DNA of 64,000 nucleotides. Origin: a virus. The notes beneath the pieces were generated by a model that saw only the letters and a list, made by a program, of their open reading frames with translations, had not been told where the DNA came from and did no database searches. The stretch covers positions 1-64,000 of IMG/VR virus record IMGVR_UViG_3300049218_000313; one strand, given 5' to 3'. This document shows positions 16,780 through 28,200 of the stretch, one piece after another (positions within the stretch are counted from its first letter, which is position 1; each line of letters opens with the position of its first letter). Position numbers and translations under genes: made by a program.

Positions 16780-17138
16780 GGCTCGAGCACACGGCCGAAG
16801 CCGAAGGCGCGCAGCCACCAGCTGGCCTTCTCCTCGGTGTACGCGGCCTTGAGGCGGGGGAAGTCCGCCTTGAAGTAGTTCTTCGCCGTCTGCTCGAGCA
16901 CAGCAGGGAAGGTCTCGAGCCAGTAGCGCTTCGGGTCAGGCCCTGCGTTCACCTCGTCGGTGACGTAGAAGTGGTAGACCAGGTCACCTTCGGTCACCGC
17001 CACCTCGGCCGCGAACGTCGTGAGGTCCGTGACCGGCATGAAGTGGATGGGAATCGCAGGGAGGCTAGCTGTCTGCTCCCGCTCCACCGTCGCGTTGACC
17101 TGCTTGTGGCTGAGCGTCGTATTCAGGGGGGTCGTCAT
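16707..17138 (-). CDS. Hypothetical protein (143 aa)
   Basis: A 143-residue protein. The start at 17138 (AAGGAC upstream) overlaps the preceding gene by 74 nt in a different frame; an internal start at 17039 (MPVTDLTTFAAEVAV) would avoid this and leave 110 residues. The C-terminal half (YWLETFPAVLEQTAKNYFKA, then SWWLRAFGFGRVLEP) is aromatic-rich and looks folded. It lies between terminase and a large structural protein, so it may be a neck or tail-completion factor, but no motif is diagnostic. Confidence 0.6.
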   Translation of the reverse strand: MTTPLNTTLSHKQVNATVEREQTASLPAIPIHFMPVTDLTTFAAEVAVTEGDLVYHFYVTDEVNAGPDPKRYWLETFPAVLEQTAKNYFKADFPRLKAAYTEEKASWWLRAFGFGRVLEPHKMALRFCDELDAALDAATSSVK

Positions 17139-18051
17139 GGTTCAAGTCCTTGAGGGGGGCGACGTCGACAGTGTGGTTGCCGCCGGTCAGCTGGTGGACA
17201 GATGGCATCGACACTGGGTTGGTACGTAGCGCGATCGACTGCAGCTGCGCACGCATCTCGTCTTCTGGTTTCACAACCATCTGCAGCAGCTCTTCGAGTA
17301 TCCGACTGCCCGTGATGTAGTTCAAGAACTTCTGGCTATCACCGGGCCCATCTTGGTGCGCAGCTTCGACCGCACGCATGACGGCGATGTCCCGCAGCTC
17401 CATCATCTTCTGGGAGAGCTCGAGCTTGCCGAGCTTCATGCCCAGGCGCATCTGCGCAAGCGTCGCCGTCGTGGGCGAGAAGGGCATGTCGGCTGCCACC
17501 TTGCGCGGGTCCTTGTAGTAGGCCGACATCAGAACCTTCTTCTTGTCCGCGAACGCCGGAACGTCGTCCACGGCGTTTTCGACGCGCATCTGCAGAAGTA
17601 CCCGCCACTGCGTGCTGTCGAGCAGGTTCACGTTCCAGAAGTAGTGCTGGTAGAGCTCGAGCGCCGCGGGAGTGGTGTACACCCCGCGGTTGCGGGTGAT
17701 GAAGGAAGCGATGGCCGAGAGAGGCACCTGCACGAGAAGCATCGCCTCAGCGAACTCCTTGGCGCGCGGCGTGCGCAGTAGCTCGAGGGCCATCTTCATC
17801 TCCAGCGTGCGCTGGAACATCCGCTGGATGCGTTCCTGGATGACGAACTTCAGCGACGGCAGGTGCCCTTCTTCCTCGGGGTAGAAGGGCGTAGGGGGTC
17901 GCAGGTCCGCTCGCAGGTCCGCGATGTATTCGGCCGAGATGAAGTCGAGGCCCTCTCTCAGGAGGCGCTTCTTGATGGCGGCCGTGTCGTACTTGTCGGG
18001 GTGAACCAGCAGGTACTTGATGTAGTACTCGGCCGGGCTGCGAAGGTACAT
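17065..18051 (-). CDS. Hypothetical virion protein (328 aa)
   Basis: A 328-residue, mostly helical protein starting MYLRSPAEYYIKYLLVHPDK, one nucleotide after the stop of the 754-residue virion protein. The N-terminal PAEYYIKYLLVHPDKY and RLLREGLDFISAEYIADLRA segments suggest a compact helical domain. The last 40 residues (PPEYDAQPQAGQRDGGAGAD) are disordered and overlap the next gene. Charge and size fit a neck or baseplate-associated protein. No recognisable enzymatic motif. Confidence 0.7.
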   Translation of the reverse strand: MYLRSPAEYYIKYLLVHPDKYDTAAIKKRLLREGLDFISAEYIADLRADLRPPTPFYPEEEGHLPSLKFVIQERIQRMFQRTLEMKMALELLRTPRAKEFAEAMLLVQVPLSAIASFITRNRGVYTTPAALELYQHYFWNVNLLDSTQWRVLLQMRVENAVDDVPAFADKKKVLMSAYYKDPRKVAADMPFSPTTATLAQMRLGMKLGKLELSQKMMELRDIAVMRAVEAAHQDGPGDSQKFLNYITGSRILEELLQMVVKPEDEMRAQLQSIALRTNPVSMPSVHQLTGGNHTVDVAPLKDLNHDDPPEYDAQPQAGQRDGGAGADS

Positions 18052-18052
18052 C

Positions 18053-20317
18053 TCACTGCTTCTGGAAGGCGAGGACCTTGAGGCCCTCCAGCACGTCCTC
18101 CGTGGAACGGATGGCCTTCTCGAGTGCGGGGGTGGGGACCTCGCGCAGCCCGAGGCGGGCGGCGAGAAGGAGCTCGCACATCTTCATCTGGGCGTCGTCG
18201 ATGACCGGCATCGCCGAGATGAAGGTGCCGAGGTTCTCGGGGTTGAGGAAGCCTAGCGAGAGCACCGTGTCGACGGCGACGGGGTCGGGGATGACCGCCG
18301 CCTCCTTCCACAGGTCCACGCGCAAGTCGGGCGCGTTCTCGAGGACACGGACGGCAGCAGCCCCCGCCTCGTCGAGCGCGGCGGCGGCGATCTTGATGTG
18401 CCGCGCGACGCGCACGTTGACGGGAGTGCTCCAGGCGGCCGCCTCACCCAGCTTCTTCTGGATGTAGTCGGTCCCGGCGCCGAGTCCCGACAGAAGGAAC
18501 ACGGTGTCGTCGAGCGACAGGAAGTGCGTCTCCTCGCTGGCGAGCTTGTCGACCGGGAAGCCGTCAACGGAAAAGCTGTCGGCCCCCCCGTAGCGCAAGG
18601 TCACGGCAGCGAGCGCCTGGGCTGCCTTCTTCTCCTGCCCCATGCCCTCGGGGTCACCGACGAGCGCCGTCTCCTCCGCCTCGTCGAGGGGGAGCCAAGA
18701 GAAAGTGTCGGGAACGAGCAGCAGCCCGCTCTCGGGCTCGGGCGTAATGTTCTCGAGGTTGGGCTGAACGACGACCTGCACCTCGCGCCCATCGTAGGTC
18801 TCGGCGTGCAGGGTGACGCCGCCCTGCTCAGGCGAGTCCATGGTGGCCTTGATCGTCATCGGCACGGTCGCCTCGGCATGGCCATTGGGCAGAGTGCGGT
18901 AGAAGGCGCCCTTGCCACGAGGCGGCCCTTCAATCAGGTTGGCGCCCTCGCTGACCAGGACGCCCACGATGTCCCCCTGCACGGCCATCTGGCTGCCGTT
19001 GGTGAATAGAGCGATGGGCAGTGCGGTGCCGTCGGCGTCAATGAGGTTCGGGAAGACGTAGCCGATGAGCTCACGGCCCTGCTCGTCCTGCACCTTGTAG
19101 ATGCCGAACTGGCTGACGAGCTCCGGCTTCTCCGCCTCGGGACTCTCGGCCTCCTCCACTCCCTCGCCGAGCGCCATCGTTGCCGAGCCTGTGGTGTCGG
19201 CCGCGAGCACGACCTTGGCGCCGAGCAAACGCACGGCCTCGCCGCGGTCGAGGTGCCTCTCCTCGGGCAGCCAGCAAACGTGGCTGGCGGTCTTGAGCGT
19301 GTAGCCCTCGGCCTCCTTGCGCAGCTGTACGACCGTCGGCTTGATGTTTTGCAGCACGGAGCTGGCGAGCTTGCGCGTCGAGCTGGGCTCGTACTCGACG
19401 AGCATCTTGAGCGCGTCTCCCGCGGCCGCGCCATTGGCCACGTAAGCTGCCCAGAGTCCACGATCATGGGCAAGCTTGTTGGCGAAGGCGGTGTAGTCGG
19501 CCGAGCGAATAGTCGGCAGCACGCGGGCAAGCACAGAGCCAGTCTTGTGCATGCGGTTGAAACGCAGCCAGGCCTCCTCAGGCTCGCAGAGGTCAACGTC
19601 TGCGACGGAGCCGATCTTGTTGGCGGCGTAGGTGGCAACCGTCTGCAGCTTCTTGCCGAGCGGAGTGCCGACGTTGCGCGCGGCCGCGCTCTGCGTGAGG
19701 CGGGAGACGCGAGCCAGCCGCGCCGGGTCGGTGACCTTGCTAACGCCGGCGAGGCCCTTGGCCATCTCCGGCCCGAGGGCCTCCTTGACGCTGCCCTCTT
19801 TGCCCATGCCAACATTCATCGTCGCGCCACCGCCGCCGAACCCGTAGTTCTGACGGTACGGCGGGTAGAGCTGCCCAATCATGGACATGTCGCCGGGGCC
19901 GCGGCCGGTGATGTCGAAGGCCTGCGGGCGGAAGATGGTCTGGCGCAGACGGGCCTCGGTCAGGGGCAGCACCTTCGAGTCGTCGGTGACCAGCAGGTCG
20001 AGCGGCTGCAGCTTGCGGTCCTTGATGACGACGGGGATGCGCGCGCTCTTGATGCCCGCGGAGGCCATCGCGTCGGGGTCCGCACCGTGCTGGATCTCGG
20101 TCTTGTTCTGCACCTCGATGTGCCCGAAGCCGAAGCCACGCTCGGCGTCGACGCGGTCCATCGTGACGTGCGGCTCGAAGTCCGCGATGTAGGGAACCTG
20201 CTTGAACAGCTCCTGCATCAACTCGTTCGGCCACGAGTTGGCGTCCTCGGGAAGCATGACCTCACTTCCGAGTTTCTCAAAGACAACATCCGGCTCGAAG
20301 AACAGGGGCTGGGCCAT
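18053..20317 (-). CDS. Large virion structural protein (754 aa)
   Basis: A 754-residue protein beginning MAQPLFFEPDVVFEKLGSEV, with GAGAGGGAA before ATG 20317. The N-terminal 130 residues look folded (PDAMASAGIKSARIPVVIKD region), followed by a Gly-rich loop (YGFGGGGATMNVGMG) and helices with K-x-A motifs (RKLAS, LKTAS, DKLAS, IKIAA). Residues 400-560 are beta-rich (ELIGYVFPNLIDADGTALPI). It lies downstream of the spike-like protein and upstream of the terminase. A multi-domain baseplate or tail-associated protein is likely, but I cannot assign a family. Confidence 0.7.
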   Translation of the reverse strand: MAQPLFFEPDVVFEKLGSEVMLPEDANSWPNELMQELFKQVPYIADFEPHVTMDRVDAERGFGFGHIEVQNKTEIQHGADPDAMASAGIKSARIPVVIKDRKLQPLDLLVTDDSKVLPLTEARLRQTIFRPQAFDITGRGPGDMSMIGQLYPPYRQNYGFGGGGATMNVGMGKEGSVKEALGPEMAKGLAGVSKVTDPARLARVSRLTQSAAARNVGTPLGKKLQTVATYAANKIGSVADVDLCEPEEAWLRFNRMHKTGSVLARVLPTIRSADYTAFANKLAHDRGLWAAYVANGAAAGDALKMLVEYEPSSTRKLASSVLQNIKPTVVQLRKEAEGYTLKTASHVCWLPEERHLDRGEAVRLLGAKVVLAADTTGSATMALGEGVEEAESPEAEKPELVSQFGIYKVQDEQGRELIGYVFPNLIDADGTALPIALFTNGSQMAVQGDIVGVLVSEGANLIEGPPRGKGAFYRTLPNGHAEATVPMTIKATMDSPEQGGVTLHAETYDGREVQVVVQPNLENITPEPESGLLLVPDTFSWLPLDEAEETALVGDPEGMGQEKKAAQALAAVTLRYGGADSFSVDGFPVDKLASEETHFLSLDDTVFLLSGLGAGTDYIQKKLGEAAAWSTPVNVRVARHIKIAAAALDEAGAAAVRVLENAPDLRVDLWKEAAVIPDPVAVDTVLSLGFLNPENLGTFISAMPVIDDAQMKMCELLLAARLGLREVPTPALEKAIRSTEDVLEGLKVLAFQKQ

Positions 20318-20328
20318 GGGATTCCCTC

Positions 20329-20982
20329 TCAGGACGTCAACAGGATAGCCGACAGGGAGGCAGAAGCCGAAGGGGACTTGGTGAGGATCATGACGCCGTA
20401 GACCTGGTCGGTGGGGTAGATGGCCGTCGGCGAGCCGATGGGGCCCGTTGTCAGGGCCTGGTAGTCGAAGCCCGAGTCCTCGAGCGTGGTGAACGAGTCG
20501 TAGCCGACAGCAAGAAGAACGAAGGGCCCGGCCGTGAGCGCTTCTTGTAGTTCCGCGAGCAGGTTGATGGCTGGCAGCTTCACCGCGAGCGCGGCCTCGA
20601 TGAGCAAGCCCACACCGCTCACGTTCAGCGACAACCCAGCGCTGATCGACAGCGACGCCGAGAGCGTAGCTGCGAGCTGGGCGGCGATGTTGGGCAAGCC
20701 CAGTGTGAGGATGAGGCTGACCTGCGCCTGGATCTGCACGAAGGCGGCAATGAGGGCCTCGAGGGCCGCGAAGGGGTCAGAGATCTGCAGGGTGACCTGC
20801 GCCTGCACACCGATGGCCGCACTAAGCTGCGCCGAGAGGTCCGCTGCGAGGGCGCCCAGACCGAAAGAACCCGTCAGCATCAAGTCGAACTGAGCGAGCA
20901 GGGGGACCAGAAGACCGATCTGCGCAGTAAGCCCGACGTTGATGGCCCCGAGCGGGAACTCTCCGATGTACGCGACGCTCAT
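20329..20982 (-). CDS. Hydrophobic, arginine-free virion protein
   Basis: A 217-residue protein dominated by Ala, Leu, Ser, Ile, Val and Gly, with no Arg, no Cys, no Trp and only two Lys in the translation. Residues 20-150 are a continuous run of hydrophobic-amphipathic segments (LSAQLSAAIGVQAQVTLQIS, AALEALIAAFVQIQAQVSLI). From residue 155 a more polar beta-like domain follows (AVGYDSFTTLEDSGFDYQAL). The ATG overlaps the stop of the spike-like gene by 4 nt. Possible roles are a tail-tip or membrane-contacting protein. Confidence 0.7.
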   Translation of the reverse strand: MSVAYIGEFPLGAINVGLTAQIGLLVPLLAQFDLMLTGSFGLGALAADLSAQLSAAIGVQAQVTLQISDPFAALEALIAAFVQIQAQVSLILTLGLPNIAAQLAATLSASLSISAGLSLNVSGVGLLIEAALAVKLPAINLLAELQEALTAGPFVLLAVGYDSFTTLEDSGFDYQALTTGPIGSPTAIYPTDQVYGVMILTKSPSASASLSAILLTS

Positions 20983-22241
20983 GCCAGCACCGCAGGATTA
21001 CCCGTGAGGATGCTCCCGTAGATGGGGCCCGTCGTCAGAACCGCCGGGTTGGGGCCTGCGGACGGCGGGTTGGTGAAGGTGACGACACAAGGCACTGCCG
21101 CCGCCTGCACGCTCACCAAGTCAGACAGACGAGCCACGCCCGACTGGCCCGCGCCGAGGCGTACGACGCTGCCCTTGACGTGGGTGTATGCGCCGCCGTC
21201 GATGTCGAAGCCGTTCTTCGCGGTCATCGACGCCGTGTCGTTCGCCTCGAGGGCGAAAGGCTGCGTGAGCTTGAACGTGAGCTGCTTGGCGACCTGAATC
21301 ATCAGGTTGCCTTCTGTGCGCAGCAGCGTGTTGCCCTGCCGGTCGAAGGTGAACTTCAGCACCGAGTCCTGCACCGTGGCCGTTGCGTCGGCAAGGTCTC
21401 CGCTCTGGGCGACGAAGCCCTTCGGGCTGACGGTCACCTCGAAGATGATCGGGTTGCTGCCCTGCCCATCATCGCCCTGCGCCACCCCGGCCTCGACTAG
21501 AGTCACACCTCCGTCGGGTTCTGGCACCGGGCTGTAGACCTTGCCGCACGCGAGCTTGATGTCGGCGTACTGGTCGGCCGTGAAGATGCGGAAGGTCTGC
21601 ATGTACTGGCTGGCGATCTGCGTCTGCGAGGGGCCCGTCTGCAAGCCCCAGACTATGGAGCCGTTGGAGTTGTGGTGCTCGTAGTTCTCGCTGATGTCCG
21701 TGACGAGGTTGTTCAGCGGGATGAAGATGCGCTGCGCGAGCTCGGTAGCGCCGATCTGAAGGACGCCGCCGCGGTGCAGGATGACGAAGTTGTCGTCGCG
21801 CGTGCGCATCCAGATGTCACCCGGCACTGGCTGCGGGCGGCCACCAGCGAACGAAGCGTCAGTGGGGTTGGGTGTCTGCTGACCGTGCGAAGTCGTGCCC
21901 GCGGGCGCATCGTCGGCCGAGTCGTTGACTGTCTCTACGGCCATGACGAAGGCAATCACGAAGGGCGGCGAGCTGTCCGACGGCAGGCAGACCATGGCGG
22001 TGGCACCTACCTCGGGAAAGACGGAGATCCCCTCGCCGTTGGAGTGGTGCAAGTAGGGTGAGGACACCTGGATGTTGAAGTACCTCTTGCGGTCGTACTG
22101 CGCGATGATGTCGACCGTCCACTTCGTGAGGTTGATGTTCACGATGCTGCCCTGCACGATGCGCGCAGCCACATGCCCCTCTTTCGAGGTCATGGAGGTA
22201 CGGAACTTCGTGGAGTTGAACTGTCTCTCGGAGGAGTCCAT
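20979..22241 (-). CDS. Baseplate spike-like protein with OB-fold N-terminus
   Basis: A 420-residue protein with the architecture of phage baseplate spikes. Residues 25-105 (RIVQGSIVNINLTKWTVDII, then PEVGATAMVCLPSDSSPPFV) resemble the OB-fold domain of gpV/gp5 proteins. Residues 140-190 (GDIWMRTRDDNFVILHRGGV) and the C-terminal beta segment GFDIDGGAYTHVKGSVVRLG fit a beta-helical spike, and ARLSDLVSVQ resembles the end motif of such domains. There is no lysozyme domain. ATG 22241 lies 3 nt after the RNA polymerase stop, without a clear Shine-Dalgarno, so coupling is likely. Confidence 0.6.
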   Translation of the reverse strand: MDSSERQFNSTKFRTSMTSKEGHVAARIVQGSIVNINLTKWTVDIIAQYDRKRYFNIQVSSPYLHHSNGEGISVFPEVGATAMVCLPSDSSPPFVIAFVMAVETVNDSADDAPAGTTSHGQQTPNPTDASFAGGRPQPVPGDIWMRTRDDNFVILHRGGVLQIGATELAQRIFIPLNNLVTDISENYEHHNSNGSIVWGLQTGPSQTQIASQYMQTFRIFTADQYADIKLACGKVYSPVPEPDGGVTLVEAGVAQGDDGQGSNPIIFEVTVSPKGFVAQSGDLADATATVQDSVLKFTFDRQGNTLLRTEGNLMIQVAKQLTFKLTQPFALEANDTASMTAKNGFDIDGGAYTHVKGSVVRLGAGQSGVARLSDLVSVQAAAVPCVVTFTNPPSAGPNPAVLTTGPIYGSILTGNPAVLA

Positions 22242-22244
22242 CGC

Positions 22245-25200
22245 TCAGTAGTGGTGTGCGGGCACGTCCTTGAGGTGCTCCATCCCGGGCTTGAGCGAGT
22301 CCTTCGAGGTGAGACCGAACTCCGCACCGTAGGCCAACGCAGGCACGGGGTGGGTGCCGTGCAGGTGTGAGACACTGTTCGTCGCCGCAGCTTCTGCCAG
22401 CGTCTCACGGAGCTTCTCGTGCTGCAGCTTCGCCATCCAGTCTTCTTGTAGCTCAAGAGGCATGACCTGGATACCCCTGAGGACCGGCTTGTGTTCGATG
22501 GGCTTCTTGCCCTCTCGCACGAGCTCCTGGTTCATCTTGTGGATGACGTTGAGCGGGCGGTAGTCGCCGCGCAGTACGTCCGGGTGGTCCCCGGGATCGA
22601 CGATCTCCGTGAGGTTGCCCATGGCGCGCACCACCGTCTCGATGGCGCGGCGCTTTACCCCCTCCCCCTCGTACAGGTTGTAGATCTCCTTGGCGAGGTG
22701 GTTCTGAACCTCCTCCATGGAGCCCGTGGCCCTGTACAGATGGTGTGGGTTCACGAAGGTGCGGTTGGGGTCGGACAGGTTCTCGCCGGCCTTGACGTGC
22801 TGACCGACAGTAGGTGGCGACCAGGGGATGTAGTCCGCAGCCAGGGCTGCGTGCGGCAGGCTCTGGTGTAGCGGAGCTCCACTCGGGTCCTTGCCGACGT
22901 GGTGCGCCACCCCGTCGATGAAGATGTCTACCCCCGTGGCCGTGGGCTGGATCTTCTCGACCTTGCCACTCTTCATCGCCAGCGTGGCCTCGTCAGCAAT
23001 CTTCCTGGGCAGGTCGGTCAGCTGCTCGACCCGCTTGAAGGAGTTCAGCGCCTTGGACCCCTCACCCGCACCGCCGGTGTGGAAGCTCTTCATCGCCAGC
23101 TGCACCGAGCGCTCCCCCACAGTCTGCGCCGCCATGACGCCGAGGTTGGTACCGAGCTCGTACTCACGCCCGCTCGAGCTCAGGCCGGCGCACTTCTGAC
23201 AGATGCCCTTCTCGCTCTCGCACTTGAGTGGAGAGCGCACGACGATGCGTGCGTCCTTCTTCGCTGCCTTGATCTGACGCACGACGTCGGGCGACAGCAG
23301 CGTGCCCGGGGGGAAGTCGAGATGGCCCTGCTTGAAGCCCTGTTGCAAGTAGCGGTCGTGGACGTCCTTCTCGTTGATGTCGAGCACGATGCCCTTGGAA
23401 GTGCCGCAGTCGGGCTCGTTCACCAGGATGTTCATCGTGTTGTTCATCAAGAGCTTGGTCATGTACCCAGGCCCGCTGACCTCCTGCACCTTCATGACCG
23501 TGCCGCGGCGGGCGCCGTGTAGCTGCGTCCAGTAGCCGCCCACGTCGAGCCCTTCCGAGTAGCTCTTGGTCACAGGCGTCGGGATGGGGCGATCGGCCGA
23601 GTCCTTGTAGATCATCGGCGCCAGCACCATCTGCTTGTACTGGTCCCACTCCGGCTTCACACCTGCCTTGTACATCGTGAAGAGGTTGTTCGGGTGCTTC
23701 TCCTGCTCCTTCTCGTGCAGCGCCTGCATCTCCTTCTCGGCCTGGCGGTAGACCGCGACTGACTGCCGGTCCTTCTCAGCCAGTGTTCCCTTGCCGCCGT
23801 GGATGTTGTCGACCTTCTGGTGTGCGACGCCCAGTACGTGCGAGCGCACGCGGGTGTCCGGCGTGAAGTCGCTGAGCGATAGCGTGTGAGCTCCGACCGG
23901 GATGTCGATGGTCTTCTTCGGGTCGGTGGCCGCCACGGGACTGCTGCCCATGGAGTGGAACGACAGGATGTGCCCTGCCGCGTTGGGGCGCGGCACGGTG
24001 ACGATGCCGAACGCAGCGCCGTTGCCGAGGTCCTTCATCCGGTTGACGATCTCACCGTACTTCGACGAGTGAACCGGGTCCTTGCCGATCTGCGTGAGCA
24101 GCGCGCTCAGGCCTTTCTTGTCGATGCGGTAGTCGAGGTCGTGCAGCGTCTTGGCAGCCATGTCCTCGGGTAGCGCGCTGGCCAATAGAACGCGCCCTGC
24201 CGTGGTCTTCTTGCCGTCCATGTGGACGATGTCGGTGGCGTGGATGTCGCCCTTGTTCACCGCCTCGAGCACTGCGCCGGGGTGAGCGAACGTCTTGTGA
24301 CTGTCCTTGCCGACGAGCGAGAGCTTGTAGAGACCGAGCGCGCTCTCGAGAGTGGGCTGGTACATCACCTTGCCCGTCGCCTCACTGAAGAGGTTGTTCG
24401 AGGGCATCATCTTGCGCGCCTCGGCCACCGCCTCGCGCGTGATGGGAACGAAGGCGCTCATCGTGTCGCCGTCGAAGTCGGCGTTGAAGCCGCCCACGAC
24501 GAGCGGGTGGATCTTGATGGCGTTGCCCTCGACGACCCTGGGCTTGAAGCCCTGTACGCCGTACTTGTGCAAGACAGGGTCGCGCTTGAGCAGCAGCGGG
24601 TGCTCGTCCATCGCCTTGTCGAGCGCGCGCCACACCGCCGGCGTCTTCTTCATCAGCGCGTCGGGTCCACCGAGCGCGTTCTTGATGACGCCCATGTCGA
24701 CCAGCTTTCGGATGACGAACGGGCGGTAGAGGTCGAGCGCGGCGTGCTTGGGGATACCCACCTCGTCCAGTCCGAGAGCCGGCTCAGGGACGATGGTCGA
24801 GCGCATAGTCAGGTCCTGTCGTCGCTCGGTGAGCCTGTCCTGGAAGAAGCCGTTCTTCGGGGAGTTGCCGGAGATCTGATGCAAGAGGCCTTTGTGCTCG
24901 GCGCTCTCGTAGCTCTTGCCGAAGCCGATGATGGCCTTCACGCCGTCGTAGTAGTCGCGACGAAGGTCCTTCTTGTCGTCGTCGGTGAGGTTCTTGGCAA
25001 GCACCGGGTCCTTGAGCTTGTCGTTGAACTTCGCGAAGTCGGAGTAGAGCGTGTTGACGTCGGCGAACTTGATGCTGCCATCGGGCAGCTGAGAGACCGG
25101 GCGCATCACCGGCGGGATGACCGGCAGGTTATGCAGAATGTACGCCTCGCTCGGCTTGAGCTTCAGCTGGTCGAGCGCGCGCAGGTACTTCACCTTCTTG

Positions 25201-28200
25201 AGGACGCGGTCTACCTCGCTGCCCTTCACCGTGCGGAGACGCGCCTCCGCCTTCGGCAGCTCCTTGCTGACGTCGATACGGTCGAGCAGCATCTTGATGC
25301 CCGCACCCCCGGTCACCCCGGCACCGGCGTCGGTGATGTTGCCGCTGGCCGTGACGCCCTTCTGTCCCTGCACGACAGCGAGGAAGTCCTTTCCCGTAAG
25401 ACCAGTGAGGCTCTTGATGGGCGACTCGAACAGGGGGTTGGGCACCGGCTCCGCAAGACCGATGCGCGTCCACTGCTTGCCCCCGTGACCTCCAGTCCTC
25501 GCCTCGTCGAACAGTCCGCCCGGGCGCGGCTTGAGGTCTCCGTTCTTGTCGACCTTGGACTCGACGAGGTCTGCCGGATTGGGCAGCTCCTTCTTCGCCA
25601 GCTGAAGGATCTGGGCATCCGTCATCGGCGTGAGCATGATCTCGTGGCCCTTCTTGTCCACGTTCACACCCGCACCTCGCAGCATGTCGGTGAACTTCTG
25701 GAAGGCAAAGGTGGGCTTGGGCGTGGGGTAGGGAGCGCCTGTCTGCATCGCAGCCCAGATGCGGTCGTGGTCCGAGGGCCATCGCTTCGCTGGGTTGGTC
25801 TGCGGGTCAGGACCCTCCGACTTGTACGTCTGCATCTCGCGGATGTTGGCCTTGGCGCCGTGCGCGAGTAGCGCGTACATCCCGAGGGTGCCCATCGACT
25901 GGCCACCCGTGCCAGAGCCGCTCGAGGGCTGCAGGTTCAGGTCCCAGCCCTGCTGCGGAGCGCCCATGATGTTCATCCCGCTGCGCACCGAGAGCTTCTT
26001 CTCGACCTGATGGACGAGCTTCAGGTGGTGCTGCGGACCGACCATCACCTGCCCGAGCGACTTCTTGGTGGCAGGGTCGAACAGCTCCTCGGTGTCCGAC
26101 AGCCCATGCTCCTTGAGCTCTGAGCGTACGCGAGCGAGGGCGTCAGTGTTCGGTTCGAAGTTGCGAACGACGTAGGTCTTGCCTGTCTTCTCGGCGATCT
26201 TGCCCGCGGCCGTCTCGAGCAGCTGGCCCATGTTCATGCGCCCCGGCACACCGCTCGGATTGAGCGCGACCTCGATGTGCTTGCCGTCCTTGGTGTGCGG
26301 CATCTCGGCATCTGGAAGGATCATCGTGACGATGCCCTTGTTGCCGTACCGACCGGACATCTTGTCGCCCACCTGCATCGGCTCGACGGTGCGCACGTGC
26401 ACGTCCAGGCCGTTCTTGTTCTTGTGGACAGCGACGACTTCACCCTCGAAGTCGCTGTCCCAGCGCAAGCTCTTGTCGGTGTGCGAGCCGCTCATATTCT
26501 TGCGGATGGCCGCGAGCCCAGAACGGTCCTTGATGTTGTACGGCTTCATCGCCGCGATGAGCGGGTCGCCTGGCTGCACCCGCTGGCCCACGCGAATGAT
26601 GCCGTTGTCGTCGAGCTTCGCGTACTGCTCCTTGCTGTAGAGCCCGGGCTGCTTGAGGTGGAACTGCTTCTTGTCGAGGACGGTGGCCTCGTCCTTCGGC
26701 AGCGTGTTCTTGGTGAGGTGCTCGCTCGACAGCTTGTCGGCCGCGCTCTGCGAGATGACGATGCCGTCCTCGAAGTTGTAGCCCTTGAAGGGGATGTACG
26801 CGGTGCGCAGGTTGGTGCCGAGTGCCAGCGTCCCGTTCTTCGAGTAGTTCGTGTCGGCGATGACCTGCCCGGTCTTCACCGCGTCCCCGACCTTCACGAG
26901 GGGCGTCGAGTGCAAGACACCCTTGGCGTCGTTGAGCGGGTAGTTGTGGTACAGCTGCACCTCATGGCGCTTGCCGCCATGGTCCTCGAGGATGATGGCG
27001 TCCTTCTTGACGTCGACGACCTTGCCATCCACCGTGGCCTGATGCGACGCCTGCCGTCCAACGAGCTCCTCAAACGTGGGCGTAGTCGACATGCCCGTGC
27101 CGACCTGCACCAACGCGGGTGTGCGATGCACGAGGGAGATGGCCTGCTCGATGTGACGGCTGGCCATCGAAGCGCGTCCGCCGCTGGTGTTGGCCAGGAA
27201 GGGCACGAGGTTTGAGGTCATGTTGAAGAGCTGCCACGCGTGAGGCAGCACGTACTGCGCGTCGGAGAACTTGCCGTCGCGGACGTCGTTCTTGCCCGCG
27301 GTGGTCATACGCACGACGCCATGAAGTGGCTTGGGCTTGCCGCGGTCCCAGCGCACCTGGTCGGGTAGAACAACATTGGCGTGCAGGAACTGGCCTGCGC
27401 CGACGTCCTCCATCTGACCCGTGGCGATGTTGTGCAGGCGGATCTTCGCTTCGTTGCCGACCTTGCGTACGCCGACAGGCAACCGGAGCGTGACGCCTGT
27501 CTTGTTGCCCTCGGGGGTGTTGATGGGATCGAGGAACCCGAGGTGCGTCGGGTTGATGAACTTCGCCTCGTCCGTGATCGAGCGCTCGCTCTTGATGCCG
27601 CCCGTGCCCATCACGGTCGTCTGCATCGCCGCCGAGACCATCTCCACGGGGTTGATCTGCGAGGCCACGCGCGCTGCGCTGTTCTTGGTGAAGGCCTCAC
27701 GCAGCGGTCTGTTGAAGACATCGAAGCGGACAATCTCGCGGATGTCCGACTTGTGAAGCTGCCGCACGATCTTCGGCTTGATGGTCTTCGACCCTGCGTT
27801 ACGGATGGTGTCGTGTGCGAAGTCTCCCACCGTCACGAGGTCCTTGAAGACGAGCGAGTCTCGGTCGTCTTCGGGATGCCCGCCCTGCACCTTCAACATC
27901 TTCTCGGTGGCCAGCCGCAGAGCCTCGCCCGTGACGTTGGAGAACGGCTTGCCCACCGTGATCGCCGTCGCTTCGGGGCGCAGCGGTGAGGCCGTCATCA
28001 TCTCGTGGAAGTACGCGGCCGCGGTCTCCCTATCGGGAGGGGCCACCTTCTTGTTCAGCTTGTAGAACTGGTCGAGGACACCGCTGGACTTGCGAGCGTC
28101 GCGGTTGGCCGCGAAGATCTCGTGCCCCCACGCCTTCTCGAGCTCGTGGTCCTCGACTCCCATCGTCTTGAGCAGCGGGTAGAGCGGCATGCTCGCCTTG

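Noticed and set aside
24222-25871. 549-residue open frame on the plus strand inside the RNA polymerase gene
   Set aside because: It is antisense to a gene with clear motifs, its translation is Val/Leu/Arg/His-rich without domains, and long antisense frames are expected at this GC content.
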